A stretch of 55,085 nucleotides of DNA from Legionella moravica DSM 19234 (GTDB lineage Bacteria; Pseudomonadota; Gammaproteobacteria; Legionellales; Legionellaceae): NCBI RefSeq assembly GCF_000423305.1, contig NZ_AUHS01000025.1, forward strand, positions 1 to 55,085, given 5' to 3'. A model generated the notes under the pieces. It worked only from the letters and a program-made list of their open reading frames with translations, was not told the origin of the DNA and made no database searches. Position 1 is the first letter of the stretch; each line of letters starts with the position of its first letter. A program made the translations under genes and the position numbers. Shown here piece by piece: positions 1 through 9,511 of the stretch.

Positions 1-3000
1 GTGACTCCAGTGGATGATGCTTTTAGTGATGCGGATGAAGTTCTAAGTGTTGCTGAAGACAGCACCTTAACCGGTACCGTGCTCAGTGGCACGAGCAGTG
101 TCGATGGTCCGGTAACGGTAACGGGCTTTAATGTAGCGGGCGATACCACCAACTACAGCGCTGGCCAAACGGCTGCGATTGCGGGTGTGGGCAGCTTGCA
201 GATTAATGGCGATGGCACGTTTAGTTTTATCCCAGTAGCTGATTATAATGGTCCTGTTCCGGTTGTTAGCTACACAATGACTGACGGCAGCAGTGGCGAT
301 AACTCGACTTTAACTATCAATGTGACCCCCGTGGCTGATATTGTCAATGACGCAGTGACCCTGAATGAAGACACTGTGGCTAATATTGATGTGAATGCCA
401 ACGATACTTTTGAAAACACAGAACATACCATCACCGCGGTTAATGGAACCGCAATTGAAGTGGGCGGAAGCGTTGCTGTAGCCAATGGTACCGTGCTCTT
501 GAATGCTAACGGTACCTTAAGTTTTACTCCAGCCCTTAATTACAACGGCACTACCAATTTTACCTACACGGTGACTTCTGGTGGAGTTACGGAAACCGCT
601 ACAGTGAATCTGACAGTGAATCCGATCAATGACGCTCCAGCCAACAGCGTCCCGGGTGCGCAAACGACAAATGAAGATATGGCTCAGGTCTTTAGCAGCG
701 CGAATGGCAATGCGATTAGTTTGATCGATATTGATAGTGCTTCTGTGACTACCGCAGTTTCAGTGCTTCACGGTACATTAACCGTATCCGCTGTGGTTGC
801 GGCTGCGGCAGGAGTTACTGTTAGTAATAACGGCACGGCTAATGTAACTTTGGTGGGTGCTCCAAATAACGTTAATGCTGTATTAAACGGCTTAATTTAT
901 AATCCAATTGCTGATTACAATGGAGCTGATAGTTTAACCGTAGTCACCAGTGACGGGACTTTAAGCGATACAGACAGTATTGCTATTACAGTGACCCCGG
1001 TGGCTGATATTACCAATGACGCAGTGACCTTGAATGAAGACACTGTGGCTAATATTGATGTGAATGCCAACGACACCTTTGAAAACACAGGTCATACCAT
1101 CACCGCGATTAATGGAACCGCAATCGCAGTTGGGGGAAGTGTTGCTGTAGTCAACGGTACCGTGCTCTTGAATGCTAATGGTACTTTGAGTTTTACTCCT
1201 GCCGCTAATTACAATGGCACTACCAGCTTTACCTACACGGTGACTTCTGGTGGGGTTACGGAAACCGCGACAGTCAACCTGACGGTGAATCCGGTCAATG
1301 ACGCCCCGATTAACAGCGTACCGGGCGCTCAAACAACGACTGAAGACACTGCTCAGGTCTTTAGCAGCGCCAATGGCAATGCAATTAATTTGACTGATAT
1401 TGACAGTGCTACGGTAACTACGACGGTTTCAGTGCTTTATGGCAACTTAACAGCCCTGGCAACGGCCGGAGTTACCATCACGAATAATGGTTCGGGCACT
1501 GTGACTTTGACTGGTTCTCCTGCTGACATTACCTCCGCATTGAATGGTTTAACTTACACGCCTGTTGCCGATTACAACGGAGTGGACAGCTTAACTGTAG
1601 TCACCACTGATGGCACTTTAAGCGACACGGACAGTATTGTCATTACGGTGACCCCGGTGGCTGATATTGCCAATGACGCAGTGACCCTGGATGAAGATAC
1701 GGTGGCTAATATTGATGTTAATGCCAATGACACCTTTGAAAACACAGGTCATACCATCACTGCCATTAATGGAACTGCAATCGCAGTGGGTGGAAGTGTT
1801 GCAGTAGCTAATGGTTCAGTAATTTTGAATCCCAACGGCACCTTAAGCTTTACGCCAAATGCGGATTACAACGGCAGTACCAGCTTTACCTACACAGTGA
1901 CTTCCGGTGGGGTTACAGAAACCGCTACAGTCAACCTGACGGTAAATCCGGTTAATGAGGCTCCAGTCAATAGTGTGGCCGGTGCGCAAACCATCAATGA
2001 AGATGCTACTCGAGTCTTTAGCAGTGCTAATGGCAATGCGATTAGTCTCATCGATATTGACAGTGCTACGGTGACTACCACGGTTTCAGTGCTTCATGGC
2101 AGCTTAACGGCCTTGGCAACGGCTGGAGTTACCATCACGAATAATGGCACGGGCACTGTGATTTTGACTGGTTCTCCTACTAACATTACCACCGCTTTGA
2201 ATGGTCTAACTTATACGCCTGTTGCTGATTACAACGGAGCGGACAGCTTAACCATAGTCACTAATGACGGCACCTTAAGCGATACAGACAGTATTGCCAT
2301 TACGGTGACCCCTGTAGTTGATATTGCAAATGATTCAGTAACGACTAATGAAGATACTGTGGTTACTATCAATGTCAATGCTAATGATACCTTTGAAAAC
2401 CCAGGTCATACCATTACTGCAATTAATGGAACCGCAATCGCAGTGGGTGGAAGTGTTGCAGTAGCGAATGGAACAGTACTTTTGAATGCCAACGGTACTT
2501 TGAGTTTTACTCCAGCCGCCAATTACAACGGTACTACCAGCTTTACCTACACGGTTACTTCCGGTGGGGTTACCGAAACTGCTACTGCCAATGTTACGGT
2601 GAACCCGGTCAACGATGCTCCTTCTGGAACGAATACTACCGTAACTACTTTGGAGGATACTGCCAAAGTGTTCACTACTGACAATTTTGGATTTTCAGAC
2701 TTGAATGATAGTCCAGCAAATACCCTGCAAGCAGTTAGAATCACTACCTTGCCATCTACCGGCTCATTGACTTTAAATGGTATTGCCGTAACAACAGGTC
2801 AACTCATCTCCGCAACGGATATTGCTGCTGGTCTTTTAGTGTTTACTCCAGCCATTGATCTTAATGGCCCAGTAACATTTACTTTTCAGGTTCAAGACAG
2901 TGGGGGCACAGCCAATGGTGGTGTTAATTTGGACCCAACTCCTAACATTATGACTGTCGACGTAACCGCTGTTGCCGATACGCCTGTAATTTATGCTCAT

Positions 3001-6000
3001 TTAAGCCTGCCTACAGTGATAGCAGGTACAGAAATCATCGCAGGAAATTTTTCAAGCAATAATAATGAAAATAATTTTAGCAATTGGAGTAAAGTTGCTT
3101 TGTTCAGTAGTACTTTTGCTGAAATACAAGGAGGAAATAACAAAACATCCAGTGAAGCTGATTTGTTCAATAATATTGCTTGGGCCGGTGAGACAGGTAG
3201 TAATAGTACAGAGGTTAGTAATTTTAACAGTAGATGGAGCAAAACAGGTGGAGCTATTGTTTATAACACTAATGACCTTGCCGATGATGCCCAGGGAATT
3301 TTGTTATTAAATAGTAATCAGCTTACTTCTGCTGAACGAAATTTGACGAACTATGTTATTTCTCTTGATATGTTTGCTGATGCAGATTCGCCACGAGTAA
3401 ATGGAATTGGTATTGTTTTTGGGTATCAAAATTCTTCTAATTATTTTTTGGTTCGTTGGGAAAACCCAAGTATTGAATATTCTCCAGGTGGAATTTTCTA
3501 TAATCTACATCCAGGTCAATATCATGAATTTACTTTGGTTCAAATTGTAAATAATGTTCCTATCGATTTGGCAAGAACTACTTTTAATGCCGACGATTGG
3601 TTTCATGTAGACATTAATGTCAGTAACCTTGGTATCTCTGTTTCCGCAGTAGATACAAGCGATCCCAGCGTTGTCGCAAATTTTAATTATATTTTCGGCA
3701 GTGTCAGTGGTGCAGCTACTGCTGCGCCAGCCTTAAATACTATTGGACTGTATTCCTTTGATAATGATTCGGAGGTCAGATGGGATAATATTAATGTCAA
3801 TCAGCCTTTACGATATGAATATACCTTGCAGACAGAGGCTTATCTCAAGGATGTTGATGGCAGCGAAACTCTGGGCAACATCACTTTGGCTGGTATACCA
3901 TCAGGGGTTACTCTGTTCGATACAGTGACTAATACTTCAATTCCTGTTAACGCCGGTTCTGCAACGATTATTCCAGGAAATGACATCAGGCTGGTATCTA
4001 CAACTGCGCTGACCGCAGCTCAGATCAATGCTATAAGTGCGAGCGTCAGTTCTGTTGAATCCAGTAACGGTAGTACTGCCTCACAAACTACTACAGTTCA
4101 ACTCGATTTAAGTGGTGCTTATGCTCCAGAGACTTTTACTGGAACCAACGCTGCTGAATGGTTGGAAGGTGGTGACAGTAATGACGTCCTCGATGCGCGT
4201 GGCGGTAATGATGTGATCATAGGCGGATTAGGAAATGATACCATTACTACCGGAGCAGGCGCTGATCAGGTTGTTTTGCTTAAAGGTCAAGGTGGAGCCA
4301 GTGCAGCAGCAGCACCAATCGATACTATTACTGATTTTACTGTTAATGTAGATACGATTGTTATCAAGGGCACAAATATTATTGGAGTGGCTGTTTCTAC
4401 TCCGGTATCCAATACCTATACTATTACCGTAAACTATTCAGGAGGCGCACCTACCGAATACTTTAAAGTGACATTGTCTAATGGCGCGACTTTGAATGAT
4501 TCCGGAGATAATCAGCTGACAGGTGTTGTTGTTAGCGGTGGAACGGCGACTATTGATGGAACTATAGTGGGTGCCATCCTTTATCTTGATATTAATGGAA
4601 ACAATCAGGAAGATGCGGGAGAGCGTCTGGGTATTACTGATCAATACGGTCATGTTGAATGGGTATTGGATTTGACCAAACTGGATGTAAATGGTGATGG
4701 CCAATACACTTTGGGTGAAGCTCGAGCTGTGCAAACAGGTGGTTTTGATATCGATACCGGTCTGAGTTATGCCATTAATCTGTTTGGACCTGTAGGATCA
4801 TCCGTTATTTCACCTCTTACCAGTTTGTTGCAGGCTCAGTTGGAATCTGGTTTTGATTATAAAACAGCGAATGCACACATTGTAGCTCATTTGGGATTAC
4901 CGGAAGGTACTGAATTAATCAGCCTTAATCCAATTACGGGTTCTAATGAAATTCTTGCTCAAAATGCCTCAGTGATGACAGCCGCTGTTCAGTTTGCAGA
5001 AATTGCAGCCATTCGTTATTCAACTGATGAAGGTCATGTTTCATTCTCTGTATTTGATGCAATCAGTAAGGCTCTTCTGGAACTTCCTGATGGTGTGGTT
5101 GCTGATTTCACTGATAAGGCCTTTTTACAAAATATTGCCTCGCATCTTGATTTAGGTGATTTTGTCAATCAGGATGTCATTGATTTCATGGCGGCCAGCC
5201 AAAGGGCATTACAAACCAGTATAGAGACACTGGCTCCTGGTGAAAATGCACTTGCCGCAATCAGTGAAGTACAGCATCTCACTCAAGGTAGTTATGCTCA
5301 AACTCTTGAATCCTATATGAACGGCTATTTACCTTCACATTTATTGAGTGACATCAGCGTCATCATTCTCGCGTTTAGTAGTTCAATCATCACCTATGAA
5401 GAGCTGAAAGACTTTAATAATCAATTTACTGATGTAGTTAATCAATGGATGAACAGCTCTACAGGAATTCCATTAGTTGACGCAGAGTATAAAGACACCA
5501 ATCAATTCGTTCATGAAATAGATTCTGTTGTGAATCATTTTATCTCCGCTCATAATCTTTATGTAGCTAATCCTGTGGATTACCAACAGCCTGCCGCTGA
5601 GCAACACGTTAATTCATTAACTGAGCTGGGTTCAGGAGAAGAGGGTGTGATTGCTCATGAGGTTAATACCAATGAAATTACCAACGATTTGTCCTCATCA
5701 ATGGGTGGTCTCGAACTTCATGGCAGCACTGGAAATGATTTCATTTATGGTGGCGATGGTAATGATTTGATCTTTGGCGGTGAGGGTGATGATCATCTGT
5801 ATGGCGGTAAAGGTAATGATACCATCATTGGTGGCTCCGGAAATGACATCATTCAAGGAGGCATTGGTAATGATACGATGACAGGCGGAGGTGGAAACGA
5901 TATCTTTGTTTTTGAAAAAGCTGATATTGGCAATGAGCCTGCCATTGATACGATTACGGACTTTAAATTAAGTAAGGAAGGGGATGCTTCCGGTGATAAA

Positions 6001-6273
6001 AGTACTTTGGACTTAACGGATTTGTTTAAAGACTCCACTCTAAGCTCCAACTCCTTGGATAGCCTGTTGCAAATTAGCACGGTCCATAATGAATCTACGA
6101 ATCAAACGGATACAGTGATCAAAACTGATCCAACTGGAGGCGCTCATTTTAATGCATCACCTGAAACAATAGTATTAAGTGGTGTTGATGTGGTCTCTGT
6201 GTATGGAACGTCAGATTCTGCTGAGCTAGTTCAGCAAATGCTTGCTGCTAATGTATTGGTAATGGGACATTAA
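1..6273 (+). CDS. Giant RTX-type repetitive adhesin, C-terminal part (5' truncated)
   Basis: The frame is already open at base 1 inside a repeat, so the N terminus lies outside the window; 2090 codons are visible. Residues ~1-980 are tandem beta-sandwich (cadherin/VCBS-like) repeats with recurring NEDT, YNG and DGTLSDTDS signatures. Residues ~1010-1270 are a non-repeated segment with a LamG/lectin-like look. Glycine/aspartate nonapeptides (GGxGNDxxx) lie at 1390-1425 and seven in a row at 1908-1970; they bind calcium in the RTX family. A DxNxxxxDxGE element near 1528-1540 also looks calcium-binding. The last ~100 residues (DTITDF, then a DLTDLF segment) match the usual type I secretion tail of large adhesins. 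The protein should be exported by an ABC/MFP/TolC system and displayed or released for attachment. Legionella RtxA is the obvious comparison, but with the N terminus missing I do not assign the symbol. Confidence 0.85.
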   Translation: MTPVDDAFSDADEVLSVAEDSTLTGTVLSGTSSVDGPVTVTGFNVAGDTTNYSAGQTAAIAGVGSLQINGDGTFSFIPVADYNGPVPVVSYTMTDGSSGDNSTLTINVTPVADIVNDAVTLNEDTVANIDVNANDTFENTEHTITAVNGTAIEVGGSVAVANGTVLLNANGTLSFTPALNYNGTTNFTYTVTSGGVTETATVNLTVNPINDAPANSVPGAQTTNEDMAQVFSSANGNAISLIDIDSASVTTAVSVLHGTLTVSAVVAAAAGVTVSNNGTANVTLVGAPNNVNAVLNGLIYNPIADYNGADSLTVVTSDGTLSDTDSIAITVTPVADITNDAVTLNEDTVANIDVNANDTFENTGHTITAINGTAIAVGGSVAVVNGTVLLNANGTLSFTPAANYNGTTSFTYTVTSGGVTETATVNLTVNPVNDAPINSVPGAQTTTEDTAQVFSSANGNAINLTDIDSATVTTTVSVLYGNLTALATAGVTITNNGSGTVTLTGSPADITSALNGLTYTPVADYNGVDSLTVVTTDGTLSDTDSIVITVTPVADIANDAVTLDEDTVANIDVNANDTFENTGHTITAINGTAIAVGGSVAVANGSVILNPNGTLSFTPNADYNGSTSFTYTVTSGGVTETATVNLTVNPVNEAPVNSVAGAQTINEDATRVFSSANGNAISLIDIDSATVTTTVSVLHGSLTALATAGVTITNNGTGTVILTGSPTNITTALNGLTYTPVADYNGADSLTIVTNDGTLSDTDSIAITVTPVVDIANDSVTTNEDTVVTINVNANDTFENPGHTITAINGTAIAVGGSVAVANGTVLLNANGTLSFTPAANYNGTTSFTYTVTSGGVTETATANVTVNPVNDAPSGTNTTVTTLEDTAKVFTTDNFGFSDLNDSPANTLQAVRITTLPSTGSLTLNGIAVTTGQLISATDIAAGLLVFTPAIDLNGPVTFTFQVQDSGGTANGGVNLDPTPNIMTVDVTAVADTPVIYAHLSLPTVIAGTEIIAGNFSSNNNENNFSNWSKVALFSSTFAEIQGGNNKTSSEADLFNNIAWAGETGSNSTEVSNFNSRWSKTGGAIVYNTNDLADDAQGILLLNSNQLTSAERNLTNYVISLDMFADADSPRVNGIGIVFGYQNSSNYFLVRWENPSIEYSPGGIFYNLHPGQYHEFTLVQIVNNVPIDLARTTFNADDWFHVDINVSNLGISVSAVDTSDPSVVANFNYIFGSVSGAATAAPALNTIGLYSFDNDSEVRWDNINVNQPLRYEYTLQTEAYLKDVDGSETLGNITLAGIPSGVTLFDTVTNTSIPVNAGSATIIPGNDIRLVSTTALTAAQINAISASVSSVESSNGSTASQTTTVQLDLSGAYAPETFTGTNAAEWLEGGDSNDVLDARGGNDVIIGGLGNDTITTGAGADQVVLLKGQGGASAAAAPIDTITDFTVNVDTIVIKGTNIIGVAVSTPVSNTYTITVNYSGGAPTEYFKVTLSNGATLNDSGDNQLTGVVVSGGTATIDGTIVGAILYLDINGNNQEDAGERLGITDQYGHVEWVLDLTKLDVNGDGQYTLGEARAVQTGGFDIDTGLSYAINLFGPVGSSVISPLTSLLQAQLESGFDYKTANAHIVAHLGLPEGTELISLNPITGSNEILAQNASVMTAAVQFAEIAAIRYSTDEGHVSFSVFDAISKALLELPDGVVADFTDKAFLQNIASHLDLGDFVNQDVIDFMAASQRALQTSIETLAPGENALAAISEVQHLTQGSYAQTLESYMNGYLPSHLLSDISVIILAFSSSIITYEELKDFNNQFTDVVNQWMNSSTGIPLVDAEYKDTNQFVHEIDSVVNHFISAHNLYVANPVDYQQPAAEQHVNSLTELGSGEEGVIAHEVNTNEITNDLSSSMGGLELHGSTGNDFIYGGDGNDLIFGGEGDDHLYGGKGNDTIIGGSGNDIIQGGIGNDTMTGGGGNDIFVFEKADIGNEPAIDTITDFKLSKEGDASGDKSTLDLTDLFKDSTLSSNSLDSLLQISTVHNESTNQTDTVIKTDPTGGAHFNASPETIVLSGVDVVSVYGTSDSAELVQQMLAANVLVMGH
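322..2640 (+). repeat. Tandem ~660-bp coding repeats in the adhesin
   Basis: The codons for VTPVADI recur at 322, 991, 1648 and (as VTPVVDI) 2305, giving unit lengths of 669, 657 and 657 bp. Each full unit encodes two different beta-sandwich modules of ~110 residues, so the real period is a pair of domains (219-223 residues). The fourth unit is partial: its second half is replaced by a diverged module. The copies are very similar at DNA level, often differing only at third positions, which points to recent duplication or ongoing gene conversion. Copy number is likely to vary between strains. Confidence 0.9.
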
Positions 6274-6282
6274 TTCGTTTAT

Positions 6283-6317
6283 GGCTCTGCAGGTTAATCA
6301 ACGTGCAGAGTCTTTTT
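6283..6317 (+). terminator. Intrinsic terminator after the adhesin gene
   Basis: A 9-bp stem (GGCTCTGCA at 6283 with TGCAGAGTC at 6304, one G-T pair) is followed directly by a run of T. It lies 9 bp after the adhesin stop codon. Confidence 0.75.
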
Positions 6318-6376
6318 GTATTCACTGATTGGTAAATCCTCTCGCGTAGCTTTTCTACCTGCTATATACTTCCTGA

Positions 6377-7003
<627 letters not shown>

Positions 7004-7120
7004 ATTGATTCATTGGCTCACTATTTTAATTAAGAATCAATGATGATCGCTAGTGAGTTGGGTCTAAATTTATTGTCCGTGAAGTAAACCACAGTATTAG
7101 GGTGAGGAGTGAACGACAGT

Positions 7121-7903
7121 ATGAAGGTAATCAGTTTTAATGCTAATGGTATTCGTGCTTCTGCACGTAATGGCTTTTATGAGTGGCTTGCTGGGCAAGA
7201 TGCAGATTTTGTATGTATTCAGGAAACAAAAGCTCAAGTTGATCAATTAGTACCCGAAGAACTCTATTATCCCAGAGATTATTTTTGTGATTATTTTGAT
7301 GCCCAAAAGAAAGGGTATAGCGGTGTGGCCATCTATGCCAGGAAGAAACCAAATCACATCATTAAAGGCATGGGGTTTGATTATTGTGATAATGAAGGAC
7401 GATACATCCAGTTTGACTACCCTAATTTAAGCGTCATTTCTCTTTATTTGCCTTCGGGGACAAGCGGGGACGGACGTCAGGAAGTTAAGTACGATTTTCT
7501 GAAGCAATTCGCCAATCATTTAATGAATTTAAAAAATGAGGGACGTGAATTGATTATTTGTGGGGATTATAATATTGCTCACAAGAAAATTGATTTAAAA
7601 AACTGGCGGGGAAATCAGAAAAACTCTGGATTTTTGCCTGAAGAACGTGCCTGGATGGATGAACTGTTTGGAACCATGGGATTTGTTGATGCCTTTCGAG
7701 TACATAATCAGGAAGAAGAGCAATATACCTGGTGGTCATACCGAAGCCGGGCTTGGGAAAAGAATGTAGGGTGGCGGATTGATTATCAGGTGATCACTCC
7801 TGGACTCACAGAGCATGTGATAGACAGCCGAATATTTCGGGAAGCCCGTTTATCGGATCATGCTCCTCTAATGATTGAATACAAGGGAGATTGGTGTGTT
7901 TAA
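7121..7903 (+). CDS. Exodeoxyribonuclease III / AP endonuclease (first paralogue)
   Basis: The 260-residue protein belongs to the ExoIII/APE1 endonuclease-exonuclease-phosphatase fold. Visible catalytic residues are N7 (SFNANG), E35 (CIQETK), D149 and N151 (CGDYNIAH), D221 (RIDYQ) and the D246-H247 pair (SDHAP). The enzyme cuts DNA at abasic sites and degrades 3' ends in base excision repair. I chose the ATG at 7121 because homologues begin at MKVISFN; a GTG at 7109 overlaps the AGGAG ribosome site and is less likely. The next gene overlaps its 3' end by 8 bp and encodes a paralogue, so the two are co-transcribed. The WWSYRSRAWEKNVGWRIDY segment resembles the ExoA branch. Confidence 0.9.
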   Translation: MKVISFNANGIRASARNGFYEWLAGQDADFVCIQETKAQVDQLVPEELYYPRDYFCDYFDAQKKGYSGVAIYARKKPNHIIKGMGFDYCDNEGRYIQFDYPNLSVISLYLPSGTSGDGRQEVKYDFLKQFANHLMNLKNEGRELIICGDYNIAHKKIDLKNWRGNQKNSGFLPEERAWMDELFGTMGFVDAFRVHNQEEEQYTWWSYRSRAWEKNVGWRIDYQVITPGLTEHVIDSRIFREARLSDHAPLMIEYKGDWCV

Positions 7904-8666
7904 ACTGGCCAGTTGGAATGTGAATTCATTGAAAGTAAGGCTGGAGCAGGTTTTGGAGTGGCTTGAGTCAACCGGGACCGATGTTCTTGCCATGCAGGAA
8001 ACTAAACTGGTTGATGAGAAGTTTCCAGCAGCAGCCTTTATGGAAAAGGGCTATCATGTCGTATTTTCAGGGCAGAAAACGTATAATGGCGTTGCTGTTG
8101 TTAGCCGTCAACCCATAACCGAAGTAGTGACTGATATACCTAATCTGGAGGATCCTCAGAGAAGAATTTTGGCCGTGACGATTAGCGGCATGAGATTAAT
8201 TAATCTTTATGTTCCCAATGGCGCAGAACTGACCTCCGATAAATATCAATACAAACTGGACTGGTTGAAGAAAGTCACTTCTTTTATTCAACAACAATTG
8301 TTGGCCTATCCAAAATTGGCGGTAGTTGGAGATTTTAATATTGCACCAGAAGATCGAGATGTCCATGATCCCGCAGAATGGGAAGGATGTGTGTTGGTAA
8401 GTGCCCCGGAACGACAGGCTTTTGCAGAACTGTTAGAGTCTGGATTGCATGATAGTTTTAGAAATTTTGAGCAGGAAGAGGGTGTTTACAGCTGGTGGGA
8501 CTATCGTGCGGCCGGATTCCGAAGAAATCGAGGATTGCGTATTGATCATGTGTTGTTGAGTCATGATTTGAATCAACTGTGCAGGCAATCCAAAATTGAT
8601 AAAGAACCGAGAAAAGCAGAAAGACCTTCAGATCATGCTCCGGTATGGGTGGAACTGGAATTATAA
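7896..8666 (+). CDS. xthA: Exodeoxyribonuclease III (second paralogue)
   Basis: A 256-residue ExoIII-family protein with E35 (MQETK), D146/N148 (GDFNIAP), RIDHVLLS and the terminal SDHAPVW motif, so all catalytic positions are present. The start is the GTG at 7896, 8 bp inside the upstream paralogue, with AAGGGAGA 7 bp before it; a farther TTG at 7875 has no such site. Overlap and shared orientation imply translational coupling. Compared with its neighbour it carries the EWEGCVLVSAPER insertion region typical of proteobacterial XthA. It probably acts in base excision repair with the first paralogue, perhaps with a different substrate bias. Confidence 0.9.
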   Translation: MFKLASWNVNSLKVRLEQVLEWLESTGTDVLAMQETKLVDEKFPAAAFMEKGYHVVFSGQKTYNGVAVVSRQPITEVVTDIPNLEDPQRRILAVTISGMRLINLYVPNGAELTSDKYQYKLDWLKKVTSFIQQQLLAYPKLAVVGDFNIAPEDRDVHDPAEWEGCVLVSAPERQAFAELLESGLHDSFRNFEQEEGVYSWWDYRAAGFRRNRGLRIDHVLLSHDLNQLCRQSKIDKEPRKAERPSDHAPVWVELEL

Positions 8667-9035
8667 TAGTTGGCCGGGTGTATCAAATTGCACCCGAAAC
8701 TCATACAGCAAAAGGTATGATGATACTCTCCTAAAACACCAATATTGCTTCAAAAAACTCCTTATATTGCAAAATAACAGCACTTTGTGCTATTGTTATT
8801 ATTGTTTTTAATCCTGTTTTCTGTATTATGCAGATTAAGAGAAACAAGCATGAAGGTCTGAAATAGAGGCGCAATGGATGTAACCTGCTGGATTATCCAT
8901 TTTAGCGACACGTTCAGAATAAATTGATTTATATATTCAATTCTGCTATTGTTTTGCGTCATTTGTGTAGAGTATGGTGCTTGGCCAAAGAGTCCAGGTG
9001 GCGATATTCATTTAGAACTATAAGAGAGTGGTATT
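8667..9035 (+). promoter_or_regulatory. 369-bp intergenic region with a possible rpmE promoter
   Basis: No convincing gene is present. A CGGGTG/CACCCG hairpin at 8675-8696 follows the exonuclease pair but lacks a T run, so termination there is doubtful. A weak promoter-like pair, TTGTTT at 8949 and TATGGT at 8973 with an 18-bp spacer, would start a transcript ~50 bp before rpmE. The rest is AT-rich without clear structure. Confidence 0.35.
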
Positions 9036-9257
9036 ATGAAAGCATCTGTTCATCCTGATTATCAAACAGTTAAAGTTACTTGCAGTTGCGGTGAAGTTTT
9101 TGAAACCCGTTCAACCTTATGTAAAGATTTGAGCATTGAAGTTTGTTCACAATGCCATCCTTTCTATACTGGCAAACAAAAATTAGTAGATACCGGTGGT
9201 CGTGTACAGAAATTCCGTGATCGCTATAATATGCGTTCTGCACAAGCTAAATCGTAA
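9036..9257 (+). CDS. rpmE: 50S ribosomal protein L31
   Basis: The 73-residue protein starts MKASVHPDY and has the zinc-binding set C16, C18, C37 and C40 of the zinc-containing (C+) form of L31, plus the conserved GKQK and RVQKFRDRY segments. L31 helps bridge the 50S and 30S subunits. The ribosome site is an AGAGAG stretch before the ATG, and a strong terminator follows, so it is a single-gene unit. Zinc-independent paralogues elsewhere usually replace this form under zinc starvation. Confidence 0.97.
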   Translation: MKASVHPDYQTVKVTCSCGEVFETRSTLCKDLSIEVCSQCHPFYTGKQKLVDTGGRVQKFRDRYNMRSAQAKS

Positions 9258-9294
9258 GAATAATAAATTAACTTGTTTGTTACAGTAGTTATAT

Positions 9295-9322
9295 AAAAGG
9301 CACAATCACGATGTGCCTTTTT
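9295..9322 (+). terminator. Intrinsic terminator of rpmE
   Basis: AAAAGGCACA at 9295 pairs with TGTGCCTTTT at 9312 around a 7-nt loop, and the T run forms the 3' arm and tail. The A/T symmetry means it could also work on the minus strand. Confidence 0.88.
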
Positions 9323-9333
9323 AATAAGTATCT

Positions 9334-9445
9334 GGGATTTGTTGACAATTCTTCTTTTTAAACCACACATATAATTCCTGGTTTGCTTCCTGGATTGTAC
9401 CTTGAAGCCATATCTTGGAGTAATGGACTATCTGTCAACAATCCC
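9334..9445. repeat. Small palindrome-ended element between rpmE and the malic enzyme gene
   Basis: GGGATTTGTTGACA at 9334 and TGTCAACAATCCC at 9433 are inverted copies (one extra T) enclosing ~85 bp. The GTTGACA/TGTCAAC core recurs at the ends of the palindromic elements at 26109, 27578 and 47421. It carries no gene. Whether it is a worn member of the same family is inference. Confidence 0.5.
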
Positions 9446-9511
9446 TGCTAAAAATATGTATTTTTAGATTAAATTTTTATTTCGTGTGGTCTGATATAGA
9501 GAGTAAGCACT

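Noticed and set aside
322..2640. Regular repeats that might be a CRISPR array
   Set aside because: The period is ~660 bp, the repeats are coding and in frame, and no short repeats with unique spacers exist.
270..5900. Several minus-strand open frames of 60-120 codons inside the adhesin gene
   Set aside because: They are shadows of the repetitive coding sequence, recur with the repeats, and have no ribosome sites.
7875..7903. A frameshift that split one exonuclease gene into two
   Set aside because: Each product is a complete ExoIII with its own full set of catalytic residues; the 8-bp overlap is a normal gene junction.
9342..9375. Promoter TTGACA with TATAAT upstream of the malic enzyme gene
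   Set aside because: The spacer is 22 bp, too long for a sigma-70 promoter, and TTGACA belongs to the end of a palindromic element.
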